From contig JAKAWC010000006.1 in assembly GCA_021817125.1 (NCBI GenBank), positions 1 through 40,762 of the forward strand: 40,762 nt of DNA, written 5' to 3'. The notes under the pieces are model-generated. The model saw only the letters and a list, made by a program, of their open reading frames with translations, was not told where the DNA came from and made no database searches. A program made the translations under genes and the position numbers. This DNA comes from Microcaldota archaeon (GTDB lineage: Archaea; Micrarchaeota; Micrarchaeia; Micrarchaeales; CABMGC01). Positions 24,312 to 31,581 of this stretch are shown piece by piece. The stretch's first letter is position 1. Each line of letters starts with the position of its first letter.

Positions 24312-24698
24312 TCAATGCTCGATTACCCTGACACCGACTTTTCTTGCAATATCTGCCTGGTAGCCATCACAGGTAACAAGCTCATATCCCTCTTTGAGTG
24401 CAACCGCTATGAAAAGGGAGTCGTAAATGGAGGTGTCATACTTTTGTGCTATCTCGAACGCGCCATTCAGGTGCTTTTTTTGCTCTAAGAATCTGAATAT
24501 CTTAGGGCAGCGTGCAAGAATCTCCATCGCGGTCTGCCTCTCCATCCCCTTTTGGCGTACTTTCTTTAAAAGGGCGCTCCCTAGCTCTTTCATTGAGAGC
24601 TCTATGCTTATTGGCGTGTACAGGTACTCCCTGAGGCTACCCCAGCCGGGCTCTTCTGCGAAGAACTTCACTATCACTGACGAATCAATGAGCCTCAT
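24312..24698 (-). CDS. vapC: PIN-domain ribonuclease toxin (VapC-like)
   Basis: A 128-aa PIN domain. The acidic site is visible as MRLIDSSVIVKFF (Asp near residue 5), a mid-chain Glu in LSMKELGSALL, TSIYDSLFIAVAL (Asp near 92) and VTCDGYQADIARK (Asp near 110). Such toxins cleave tRNA or rRNA and are silenced by a cognate antitoxin. The start overlaps the upstream antitoxin gene by 14 nt, so the pair is one operon. Target RNA cannot be told. Confidence 0.88.
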   Translation of the reverse strand: MRLIDSSVIVKFFAEEPGWGSLREYLYTPISIELSMKELGSALLKKVRQKGMERQTAMEILARCPKIFRFLEQKKHLNGAFEIAQKYDTSIYDSLFIAVALKEGYELVTCDGYQADIARKVGVRVIEH

Positions 24699-24918
24699 TT
24701 CTATCTTCCCTTATGGATGCGATGGTGAATCCCGCCTTGGATGGCTTTGAGTGCTTCTTTACCATCGCCTCCAATTCAGCGATAGTCTGCTTAGCCTCTT
24801 CCTTCCAAACAAGGCTTTCGAGGTATGACCTTGCCTTCCTGGAGCTGTTTATCCTTAGTCTGCGCAGTCGTTGGGCGGTGCCTTTCCTTACCCTTATGCT
24901 TATCACTTCGCTTCCCAT
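24685..24918 (-). CDS. vapB: Antitoxin, ribbon-helix-helix type (VapB-like)
   Basis: A 77-aa protein. The N-terminus VISIRVRKGTAQRLRRLRI gives a strand then helix typical of ribbon-helix-helix DNA binding. The C-terminal half (about 45-77) is polar and would bind the toxin. It precedes vapC with a 14-nt overlap. A TATA box (TTTATATAC, minus strand, 24939-24948) is centred about 25 nt before the ATG, so the mRNA is leaderless. A perfect palindrome directly upstream of the TATA is the likely autoregulatory operator. In-frame start at 24918 is the only ATG close to the promoter. Confidence 0.85.
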   Translation of the reverse strand: MGSEVISIRVRKGTAQRLRRLRINSSRKARSYLESLVWKEEAKQTIAELEAMVKKHSKPSKAGFTIASIREDRNEAH

Positions 24919-24938
24919 ATTAGAGATATGTAATACAA

Positions 24939-24948
24939 GTATATAAAC
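24939..24948 (-). promoter_or_regulatory. TATA box for vapBC
   Basis: The minus strand reads TGTTTATATACT, centred about 25 nt before the vapB ATG. It abuts the palindromic operator on its upstream side, so repressor binding would cover the BRE and TFB position. Confidence 0.6.
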
Positions 24949-24950
24949 AT

Positions 24951-24976
24951 CTCTGTATACACAAAAGTATACAGAG
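24951..24976. promoter_or_regulatory. Perfect 10-bp inverted repeat, probable VapB operator
   Basis: ctctgtatac-acaaaa-gtatacagag is a perfect inverted repeat with a 6-base spacer. It lies immediately upstream of the vapBC TATA box, where a ribbon-helix-helix dimer pair would be expected to act. A weaker palindrome, catat-tagag-atatg, covers the start codon at 24916-24930. Confidence 0.7.
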
Positions 24977-25019
24977 TATGCTCTTACGCCTTAGCTATAG
25001 CGAAGTCTGACTCGCAGGA

Positions 25020-25175
25020 TCATATCTTGCCGAAGTGCTGGAAGACTATCACTATTACCGCAAAGATTAGGACCACGGCAAGCACCACTTTTGGGTTTAT
25101 GGTGGGGCCTTTGCTAGGCGCATCGTAGAAACTCATTATTCCCGCTTGCGATTGCGGTGCGGATATTCCTGCCAT
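25020..25175 (-). CDS. secG: Sec61-beta / SecG preprotein translocase subunit
   Basis: This 51-aa gene is too short for the ORF track. It encodes the small single-span subunit of the SecYEG/Sec61 channel. The cytosolic N-terminus contains AGIMSFYDAPSKGPTINPKVV, matching the archaeal/eukaryal Sec61-beta signature (GxMxFYD followed by a Pro-Lys before the membrane). A single TM helix follows (about residues 31-46), with a short polar end. ATG start; TGA stop. AT-rich sequence (AATAAATGATATC) upstream serves as a promoter in a region shared with the divergent DUF192 gene. It supports the many exported proteins in this window, though secY and secE are elsewhere. Confidence 0.88.
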   Translation of the reverse strand: MAGISAPQSQAGIMSFYDAPSKGPTINPKVVLAVVLIFAVIVIVFQHFGKI

Positions 25176-25215
25176 GTCATCAATTAGATATCATTTATTG
25201 AAAAGATATTAAAAG

Positions 25216-25246
25216 GGTGCGCAGGGCGGGGCGCACCATTAAATAG
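25216..25246 (+). promoter_or_regulatory. Inverted repeat plus TATA box upstream of the DUF192 gene
   Basis: ggtgcgc-agggcggg-gcgcacc (25216-25237) is a perfect 7-bp inverted repeat directly next to cattaaatagac. That TATA-like element is centred 27 nt before the ATG at 25267. The repeat sits where a regulator would affect TFB binding. Confidence 0.5.
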
Positions 25247-25266
25247 ACGGGTTTCCAGAGCTTATT

Positions 25267-25770
25267 ATGCAGGAAGCTGAGGACCGCAACAGGGCATTTC
25301 TCGTTAGCATGACTGGGATAGCTGCAGTGCTCATCATTGCGGTCGTGATGCTCGTTTCGGGCTACAACGGCTCGCTGAAGGCACATCCTGGGACATTCGC
25401 CTACTTCACTGCGAATGGCAGGACGTTCAACATAACTGCCAACCAGGTCAATATGCAGGAGTGGGAGCATGGGCTAATGAATGCGACGGTGACCAACAGT
25501 ACGTTCATGCTATTCGTCTTTGGAAGCTACGCCATCTGGGACTTCTGGATGTTCGATACGTACTACAACCTCGACATAATCTGGATCAACATGACAAACA
25601 GCACAGGCAAGGTGGTGTACATCGCGGCTAACGTGCCAGGGTGCTTCAGGATGTCGAACTGCACCGTGTATGATCCGAACACATACGCAAACTATGTGCT
25701 CGAGGCGAAGGGAGGGTTCGCTGCCAAGAACGGCGTGACCGTGGGCAGCATAATGAAGTTTGGTAATTGA
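25267..25770 (+). CDS. Membrane-anchored DUF192 protein
   Basis: A 167-aa protein with an N-terminal TM anchor (about residues 11-31) and an outside DUF192 (COG1430) domain. Family landmarks are visible: EWEHGLMNATV, FMLFVFGSYAIWDFWMFDTYYNLDIIWIN, then the P-x-C region and NYVLEAKGGFAAKNGVTVGSIMKF at the end. The DUF192 fold is a small beta-rich domain whose biochemical role is not settled. The ATG is 27 nt after a TATA box (leaderless). The stop is immediately followed by the ATG of an RNHCP protein (TGA-ATG), so the two are coupled. Confidence 0.88.
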   Translation: MQEAEDRNRAFLVSMTGIAAVLIIAVVMLVSGYNGSLKAHPGTFAYFTANGRTFNITANQVNMQEWEHGLMNATVTNSTFMLFVFGSYAIWDFWMFDTYYNLDIIWINMTNSTGKVVYIAANVPGCFRMSNCTVYDPNTYANYVLEAKGGFAAKNGVTVGSIMKFGN

Positions 25771-26091
25771 ATGACGGGCAAGGAGACCAAGAGATTCCAG
25801 AAGAAGACCGAGAACTTTGTCTGCGTATCCTGCGGGACCGAGGTAAAGGGCAGCGGCTACACGGATCACTGCCCGAACTGCCTGACCAGCGTGCACGTCG
25901 ATAACAATCCCGGAGATAGGGCATCTGACTGCAAGGGTCTGATGATGCCGAGGTACGTGACGTACATCGACGGCAATTATATCATCACGTACCAGTGCAT
26001 CAAGTGCGGTAAGACACAGAAGGTCACCTCTGCGCCTAGTGACGACCAGGACCTCCTGGAGCAGCTAAGCCAGAAGCACTCTATGCGTTAG
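25771..26091 (+). CDS. RNHCP-type zinc-ribbon protein
   Basis: A 106-aa protein with two CxxC pairs flanking the diagnostic segment: NFVCVSCGTEVKGSGYTDHCPNCLTSVHVD, then PGDRASDCKGLMMP, and later YQCIKCGKTQ. This matches the RNHCP family, named for Arg-Asn-His-Cys-Pro; here the motif reads TDHCP. The protein probably binds one or two Zn ions in the cytosol. Function in the family is unknown. It starts directly after the DUF192 stop, so translation is coupled. Its end overlaps the convergent CARDB-protein gene by 4 nt. Confidence 0.88.
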   Translation: MTGKETKRFQKKTENFVCVSCGTEVKGSGYTDHCPNCLTSVHVDNNPGDRASDCKGLMMPRYVTYIDGNYIITYQCIKCGKTQKVTSAPSDDQDLLEQLSQKHSMR

Positions 26092-27680
26092 CCTCTCTTC
26101 TGGCCCCTTTGCTTCTGCTGCGCCATGTATCTCCTGGTTACAGCCGCTACCGCGATTACTACCACTACCACGATGATTAGGTCTGTGACCGAGTTCGACA
26201 CCGGACCGGCGGCGGTCTGGTTGACCGCTGCATAGTATGCAGACGCTCCGGAATACTGTTGGTTCACCGCGCCATTGGGCTGTTTCCATTGCTCGTACAG
26301 GGTAACTGGATAGTTCGCTGCGCTGCCCTGCGAGTCTACGCTTACCAGCAGGGTGACATTGGTAGATGCACCGGGAGCCAGGTCCTGCACATAGTAGGTA
26401 CTGGAGAGAGGAGTTATCGGATACGTTGACTGGAAGCTGAACTGCACCTGCTGTGCGGGAGCATTGCCTATGTTCTCAACGGAGAACGTTATCGGCACGT
26501 CAGTAGCACCAGGATACAGGTTCGACGACAGTTGCACGACTTTGAACTGCGCGGATGGGACTACCTGCAGCGTTATCGGCCTATTTTTTGAGACCGTGCC
26601 CTGTCCATTGGCGAGGGAGTAGCTTATGGCAGCGTTTATCGTGCCGCTGCCTGTCGTGGTGCTATTCGCAGTGACCAGTATCTGCTCGTTCACCGACTGG
26701 GACGGGGAGAGCTGGCTGAGGAAGAAGTTGTTTACCGCACTGCTCACCGATGCACCCGGGCCTGCCAGCATGGATACACTGACATTCTTCGCTACGCCGG
26801 TGCCTATGTTCTCGATGCTTACTGTGAGGGTCTGGTTGCTCCCGCTGTAAAGCGCAGACGGAACCGCACTCACGGGAACCACGATGACGTTTGGCGTGTT
26901 GAGTGCTGTGTTTATGCTCACATAGAGGGTCTGGCTATACTTCTGGCCGGTCTCGGAGTAATAAGTGAGCTGCACTGGGATTGAATACGTCCCGTTCTGC
27001 ACACTCTGCCCGGCAAGGTACGTTACCGTAGCCTGCGTCGCTCCAGATACTTGCAGCAGACCGATGGATGTGGTTGCGCCGCCGATAGACGTGAAGTTTG
27101 GGGTGTTCAGGAAAGTGACTGTTATATTCCTCGCCTGGCCGTACCCCGAATTGGATATGGATGCCTGCAGCGTGAACTGGCCGCCTGGAGTCACCGCGCT
27201 TGGCGTGGCCGTGATGGATATTGCAGGTATGCCGTGCACGTAGATGCTTATCGGCATCTCTTCCTGCTCGCTTACGGTCTCGGTCTCCGAGCCCGATGCT
27301 GTATTGAGGGTAGTCGTCGTCTGGTAGGTCGCGAGCACGTCAAGGGTGTACTGACCCGACGGCGCTGTCTTTGGGATTGTCAGATTGTAGACGAAATATG
27401 ATCCCCCTGCAGAGTAGACTCCCTGCCCGACAGTGCCTATCAGGTAGGACGATGAGGGAGAGAAGTTGAGCAACGGATACGAGCCCGTGAGCTGTATGTC
27501 TGCATTGCTCAGTGATGCACTGTACGAATTGTACAGCTCAAAGGATATCGTTGCCCTTCCGCCAGCCACCACCGGGTTCGGGGCGACGTTCGGATTCAGC
27601 AGCGAGAGTGCAGTTGCCTGCGCGCTTGCGATGCTGCCCATCAGGAGCAGAATCGTACATACCAACATTGCGTTTTTCAT
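26088..27680 (-). CDS. Exported CARDB/COG1361-like envelope protein in an ABC operon
   Basis: A 530-aa protein with signal peptide (AMLVCTILLLMGSIASA), about three to four Ig-like beta domains, and a C-terminal TM helix near 498-515 with a basic tail. Repeats such as NSGYGQARNITVTFL, NIGTGVAKNVSVSML and NIGNAPAQQVQFSF mark successive CARDB-like/COG1361 domains, with strands rich in sequons. The ORF track starts at 28025 inside the permease. The ATG at 27680, 8 nt after the permease stop, gives a clean signal peptide. It is the last gene of the PadR-ABC operon, so it may be a substrate, partner or surface component of that exporter. Confidence 0.82.
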   Translation of the reverse strand: MKNAMLVCTILLLMGSIASAQATALSLLNPNVAPNPVVAGGRATISFELYNSYSASLSNADIQLTGSYPLLNFSPSSSYLIGTVGQGVYSAGGSYFVYNLTIPKTAPSGQYTLDVLATYQTTTTLNTASGSETETVSEQEEMPISIYVHGIPAISITATPSAVTPGGQFTLQASISNSGYGQARNITVTFLNTPNFTSIGGATTSIGLLQVSGATQATVTYLAGQSVQNGTYSIPVQLTYYSETGQKYSQTLYVSINTALNTPNVIVVPVSAVPSALYSGSNQTLTVSIENIGTGVAKNVSVSMLAGPGASVSSAVNNFFLSQLSPSQSVNEQILVTANSTTTGSGTINAAISYSLANGQGTVSKNRPITLQVVPSAQFKVVQLSSNLYPGATDVPITFSVENIGNAPAQQVQFSFQSTYPITPLSSTYYVQDLAPGASTNVTLLVSVDSQGSAANYPVTLYEQWKQPNGAVNQQYSGASAYYAAVNQTAAGPVSNSVTDLIIVVVVVIAVAAVTRRYMAQQKQRGQKRG

Positions 27681-27688
27681 TTCTACCA

Positions 27689-28810
27689 CTATTTTGCTTT
27701 CTTGAACATGATTATGCTGAGAGCCACCATCAGCCCTGTGAATATGAGCATTGCGGTGGTATCGACAAGGAACGACTGGAAAGGTATCGTCCCCTTCAGC
27801 ATCAGGGACCTTACCCCATCTATCGCGAACGTCAGCGGATTGTACGTCCCAAATGGCCGTATTATGGCGGGAAGCGTGGCTGTAGGGAAGAACGCTCCGG
27901 CAAGGAAGTATTGCGGCATGACTATGCTCATGCTGGCCACCATGTAGACCTCCATCTTGCTTATCCTTGATGCGATTGCGGCTGCCAGCGAGCTGAAGCC
28001 GAGGGCGGCGAGAAGCATGAACCATAGGATTATGGGCATGCCGGCTATGCCGGATGCGACGGTGCCGCCGTCAAGGATGCCTATCCCGAATGCCAGGATG
28101 CCATAAATCACCGATTGGAGGGTCCCCGACACCACTTTAGCCATGAGTATGGCGCTGTTGCTTATCGGAGTCGCCATGAACGCCTTGAGGTTGCCCAACT
28201 GCCTGTCTGTAAGCATCGAGAGACCGCCGCCCCATATGGAACCGAATGCGGTGACCATGATTATTATGCCGGCGATGAGGAACGACTTGTAGTTGCTCGA
28301 TGCGCCATATACGCTGTTCGTGACTACGCTTGTGCCAGACGACTGCAGGCTGCTGCCGACCGAGGAGGTAGTTACCCTGCTGTTCAGCGACGCTGCCGCA
28401 TTCTGTATGACCGCTATGGATGTCCCGGACGCTAACGGCGATGATGCGTCTACATATAGAGTCACCCCGGGCACGGCGCTGCCCGCCGTTCCAAACGTCG
28501 GCGAGATGACGGCTACTATCGTCACCTGCCCTTCAGCGAGCATCTGCATGGCAGCGTCCTGCGTGGTCAGTGCGTAGACCGATACCGCATTGCTTTTGGA
28601 GACAGCACTGACGAACTGCAGCGAGGCGGGATTATTGGCGTAATTAACGACGGCTATCGGCACGCCCAGTGGCGCGTTGCCTATGTTTCCAAGCAGCAGT
28701 ATGAGGACTATCGGGAAGATTATGGACCTTATAACGTTCACCCTCAGGTTCTTCTTGAAGATGAGCATCTCCCTTATGAACAATGTGTATGTGTCTCTTA
28801 GCACGCCCAT
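27689..28810 (-). CDS. ABC-2 type transporter permease
   Basis: A 373-aa membrane protein with the ABC-2 layout: one TM helix near the N-terminus (VIRSIIFPIVLILLLGNIG), a large outside domain (about 50-165, Ser/Thr/Val-rich), and a cluster of about five TM helices (175-373). The patterns FGSIWGGGLSMLTDRQLGNLKAFMATP and QYFLAGAFFPTATLPAIIRPFGTYNPLTFAIDGVR are typical of ABC-2/DrrB-like drug and polysaccharide exporters. It begins 4 nt after the ATPase gene, so the two form a transporter. Substrate unknown. Confidence 0.92.
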   Translation of the reverse strand: MGVLRDTYTLFIREMLIFKKNLRVNVIRSIIFPIVLILLLGNIGNAPLGVPIAVVNYANNPASLQFVSAVSKSNAVSVYALTTQDAAMQMLAEGQVTIVAVISPTFGTAGSAVPGVTLYVDASSPLASGTSIAVIQNAAASLNSRVTTSSVGSSLQSSGTSVVTNSVYGASSNYKSFLIAGIIIMVTAFGSIWGGGLSMLTDRQLGNLKAFMATPISNSAILMAKVVSGTLQSVIYGILAFGIGILDGGTVASGIAGMPIILWFMLLAALGFSSLAAAIASRISKMEVYMVASMSIVMPQYFLAGAFFPTATLPAIIRPFGTYNPLTFAIDGVRSLMLKGTIPFQSFLVDTTAMLIFTGLMVALSIIMFKKAK

Positions 28811-28814
28811 CGCA

Positions 28815-29822
28815 TCACTTCCCCATCCCCAGCTTCATCTTTGTAAGGGCTGAGGTCTCCTGTTGCTGCGTATCCCTGAGCGACCCTCCAGTCAGCTTGA
28901 GGAAGACGTCGTCGAGCGTTGGTGCGTGTATGCTCACGCTGGAGAACGTTACCTTTCTCTTGTTCAGCATATCGAGTATCTTCTCCAGGTGTTTTGGGGC
29001 GTTCGACTGCACAGTGACAGTGACGTGCTCCCCGGCTACCCTTGCATCCTTTCCGGTGGCTTCCTTTATGGTGGCAATGATCGCCTTGAGGTTTTCCTTC
29101 TCAGCACTGACCTCTATCAGCTCGCCTTCGCCTATGCTCTGCTTCAACTGCGACGGAGTGCCGAGCCCCATGATCTTGCCGTGGTCGATTATGCCTATCC
29201 TGTTGCACAGGAAATCCGCCTCCTCCAGATACTGTGTAGTCATCAGGATGGTGACCTGCTGCTTCTCGTTTATCTCCCTTAGGAGATCCCATATCTTGGT
29301 CCTGTTCTGTATGTCAAGACCGGTTGTCGGCTCATCCAGTATGAGTATCGAAGGGCTGTGCATGAGCGCCTTGCTTATCGCAAGCCTTCGCTGCATCCCT
29401 CCGGAATACGTGCCGGCATACGCCTTCCGGAAACCCTGCAGCTCCGAAAGGTCGAGCATCGCCTCGATGCGCTTCTTTATGTCATCCTCGCTCATCTGAT
29501 AGAGGCGACCGAAGAGCTGGAGGTTCTGCTCGCCCGTGAGCTCGCTCTCCACGACAGTCTCCTGTGCCACCAGCCCTATGTGCAGCTTTGCCTTGTTCGG
29601 CTCCTTTGCCATGTCTATGCCCTGTATGTATGCCTTCCCTGACGTCGGATCGAGGAGGCTCAGCAGGATGTTTATTATCGTGCTCTTACCCGCCCCGTTT
29701 GGACCGAGCAGGCCGAATATCTCCCCTTTCTTTATGCCAAGGGAGACGTTGTTGACCGCTACGAGTGAGCCGAACCTCTTCGTGAGGTGGTCTATCTCTA
29801 TTGCATTGCTGTGATCACTCAT
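28815..29822 (-). CDS. ABC transporter ATP-binding subunit
   Basis: A 335-aa ATPase for the ABC-2 exporter. Visible motifs: Walker A LLGPNGAGKST (about 36-46), Q-loop in HIGLVAQE, signature YSGGMQRRLAISKAL, Walker B ILILDEPTTGLD and the H-loop region MTTQYLEEADFL. A C-terminal domain (about 235-335) resembles the regulatory extension of DrrA/CcmA-like subunits. It overlaps the PadR regulator by 8 nt and precedes the permease by 4 nt, so all are co-translated. Confidence 0.95.
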   Translation of the reverse strand: MSDHSNAIEIDHLTKRFGSLVAVNNVSLGIKKGEIFGLLGPNGAGKSTIINILLSLLDPTSGKAYIQGIDMAKEPNKAKLHIGLVAQETVVESELTGEQNLQLFGRLYQMSEDDIKKRIEAMLDLSELQGFRKAYAGTYSGGMQRRLAISKALMHSPSILILDEPTTGLDIQNRTKIWDLLREINEKQQVTILMTTQYLEEADFLCNRIGIIDHGKIMGLGTPSQLKQSIGEGELIEVSAEKENLKAIIATIKEATGKDARVAGEHVTVTVQSNAPKHLEKILDMLNKRKVTFSSVSIHAPTLDDVFLKLTGGSLRDTQQQETSALTKMKLGMGK

Positions 29823-30183
29823 TGAACTCCTCCTTGACCAGGTTCTTCATCGCAAGTATGTGGCGCAGAAGTATCCTCTTTGAGTTGTGTGCTACCTTGC
29901 CTCCCTTCGCCGTGACCGTGTATATCTTCTTCGCCTTCGCGCCAGAGAGCAGTACCCTGCTGGTGATGTATCCTTCGTTCTCCAGCGAGGAGATGATGTT
30001 GTAGATGTCGCTCTTGGAGAGGCGGGCTATGGCTGGAGACGGGACCTTCTTCAGCCCCTTGAGTATCGCGTACGGATGGGACTTGTGCTTCGCGAGATAG
30101 TTTAGGATTATGACCTTGGCTATGCCTCGCCTGAATGCGCTGTCAAAATAGCCCCCAATGCCCTTATCAATATCCCATGGCAT
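29815..30183 (-). CDS. PadR-family transcriptional regulator
   Basis: A 122-aa winged-helix protein. The pattern FRRGIAKVIILNYLAKHKSHPYAILKGL, then LSKSDIYNIISSLENEGYI, and the wing SRVLLSGAKAKKIYTVTAKG is the PadR layout (helix-turn-helix followed by wing), with a short C-terminal dimer helix. It leads the ABC exporter operon. Its promoter (TATA near 30231-30240, about 53 nt before ATG) is followed by repeated TAGACTA half-sites at the expected start of transcription, so it likely represses its own operon and responds to a ligand that the exporter removes. Confidence 0.85.
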   Translation of the reverse strand: MPWDIDKGIGGYFDSAFRRGIAKVIILNYLAKHKSHPYAILKGLKKVPSPAIARLSKSDIYNIISSLENEGYITSRVLLSGAKAKKIYTVTAKGGKVAHNSKRILLRHILAMKNLVKEEFNE

Positions 30184-30191
30184 AAGACCAG

Positions 30192-30227
30192 ATAGTCTAG
30201 ACTTAGACTATTCTTAATATAGACTAA
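30192..30227. promoter_or_regulatory. Three TAGACTA-type half-sites, probable PadR operator
   Basis: atagtcta-gact-tagactat (30192-30211) is a perfect 8-bp inverted repeat, and a third copy, tatagactaa, follows at 30218-30227. Given the TATA box at 30231-30240 on the minus strand, the predicted start of transcription falls inside the inverted repeat, so a bound dimer would block initiation. Confidence 0.68.
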
Positions 30228-30230
30228 GAA

Positions 30231-30240
30231 GTATATAAAT
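30231..30240 (-). promoter_or_regulatory. TATA box for the PadR-ABC operon
   Basis: The minus strand reads ATTTATATAC. It is centred about 53 nt before the PadR ATG, predicting a leader of about 27 nt, in contrast to the leaderless neighbours. Confidence 0.6.
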
Positions 30241-30274
30241 CTTGCGCCAGGCATCGGCCGGAGAGCCCTGCGGG

Positions 30275-31021
30275 CTATCTCCTTCGGGCCTTCTTAGGGG
30301 TGCGCCTCGCCTTTGTCTTAGTCCTCGCCCTCGCCTTTGCGGTCTTCAGGCGCCTCAGCTCTGCTTTGGTCTTTGCGAGCTCGCGCTCGACGTCGGTTTG
30401 TGAGCGGGCGCGGGCGGCGGCGCTGCCTCTTGCCGAGCGTCCCCTGACCGGTGCCTTTGCGCCGCGCAATGCCTTAGCGCGGTTAGGCCTGACCTTGTAT
30501 AAGTAGTACGAACTTATCCCGAATATGACGAGCGCTATGGCCACTAGTATTACGAGCACTTCGATGACAATCGGCCACGGGCTTGGCGGAGGTGCTTTCG
30601 AGTAGATTATTATCTCTTTTCCGAGACCCCCTTCGACAGTCGCACCAGGACCCTGATTGGCAGGCACAGCGATAATCTGGGCGATGTTGTCCCACTTCAG
30701 GCCTGGCGAGTCGTTGGATGGCATGGTCACCCTGACCTGCAACTGTAATTGCTGACCCGGCGCAAGCGTGCCATTCATGGGCGTTATGTTCACTATCGGG
30801 GTGAGGTTGTACGGGATCTGGGTGAAAGTAGGGAGGACTATCCTGAAGTTTATCGGTGCGCTTCCCCCGTCTGAGACCGTCCAGTTGTCTGGGGCAGAAG
30901 TCGTGCCGAGCGAGACATTGAATAAGAGCCCCCCTCCACGCTCACCGAGATTCTGTGCGTGGACCGTGCTCAAAAGTACGGACAAGAAAATAACACTAAT
31001 CAAGAAAGGTGTTATGCGCAT
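30275..31021 (-). CDS. Single-pass surface protein with a histone-like basic cytosolic tail
   Basis: A 248-aa protein of unknown function. It has a signal peptide (ITPFLISVIFLSVLLSTVHA), a beta-rich outside domain of about 125 residues with sequons, and one TM helix near 149-172. An unusually basic C-terminal tail of about 70 residues follows, made mostly of Arg, Lys, Ala and Thr (for example TKAKARRTPKKARRR), with a short helical stretch TDVERELAKTKAELRRLKT. The tail should be cytosolic and could bind nucleic acid or acidic partners. The last gene before the small surface proteins, same strand. No promoter is obvious within the 31-nt gap to the next gene upstream, so it may be co-transcribed with it. 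Confidence 0.68.
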   Translation of the reverse strand: MRITPFLISVIFLSVLLSTVHAQNLGERGGGLLFNVSLGTTSAPDNWTVSDGGSAPINFRIVLPTFTQIPYNLTPIVNITPMNGTLAPGQQLQLQVRVTMPSNDSPGLKWDNIAQIIAVPANQGPGATVEGGLGKEIIIYSKAPPPSPWPIVIEVLVILVAIALVIFGISSYYLYKVRPNRAKALRGAKAPVRGRSARGSAAARARSQTDVERELAKTKAELRRLKTAKARARTKTKARRTPKKARRR

Positions 31022-31052
31022 CGGGTTCCCTCTATTTTATACGGCTGCCCCG

Positions 31053-31571
31053 TCAGCAGGTGTTCAGAATGGTTATTAGCTGGTTGTAGGTCGCTGCCGC
31101 CTGGGCGCTGGGTATCTGCACTCCGAAGTAGATATTGTTGCTGGCAGTCGTTGGTATGTATTCGGCGGTGTTGGCCGGAGTCAGCGTTAGCGCATTACCT
31201 ATGAAAGACGAGTCAGAAGTTCGGTCCCATAGGGTGTTGGACACTCCGAAGTTGGTGACTCCGGCGATCCAGTTGCCTCCATATACCCATAGGTAAGTGT
31301 TGGCGTTGCCGTTGTTCGTGTCCGTCACCAACGAGTTGGTGTTTGTGGACTGGCCTCCGTTAAGGCTCCCGAAGTTTATTACTCCGGTGTTCAATCCTAT
31401 CTCGCAGGTGGAGCTGACTACCACATTGGCGTTGAGGTTCTCCTGTGTGTTTGCAGAGAGCGCAGGTGACAAGTATACGTTCAGCGCGATAAGTCCGGCG
31501 AACATAGCTGCGAATGCAGCTGTGACGATGAACAGGTTCATGATTTTTTTGTTGTTTGTTTTTATTGCCAT
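31053..31571 (-). CDS. Small exported protein with Cys-bounded C-terminal domain (copy 1)
   Basis: A 172-aa secreted protein. A hydrophobic N-terminal helix ends in SPALSAN, a likely signal peptidase site. The rest is one domain that begins with Cys (STCEIGLNTG) and ends with Cys as the very last residue (YNQLITILNTC). Landmarks shared with the neighbour at 31582 and the end of the 1655-aa protein are FGSLNGGQSTNT, VYGGNW, NTLWD and NIYFGVQIPS. The first and last Cys could form a disulfide that locks a beta-sandwich. The track start at 31580 is a GTG; the ATG at 31571 is preceded by GAGGTGA, a good SD lying across the upstream gene's stop, so I prefer it. Function unknown. Confidence 0.75.
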   Translation of the reverse strand: MAIKTNNKKIMNLFIVTAAFAAMFAGLIALNVYLSPALSANTQENLNANVVVSSTCEIGLNTGVINFGSLNGGQSTNTNSLVTDTNNGNANTYLWVYGGNWIAGVTNFGVSNTLWDRTSDSSFIGNALTLTPANTAEYIPTTASNNIYFGVQIPSAQAAATYNQLITILNTC

Positions 31572-31581
31572 GTTCGTCACC

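Noticed and set aside
27681-28025. N-terminal extension of the CARDB protein
   Set aside because: It overlaps the ABC permease and would bury the signal peptide in the middle of the chain.
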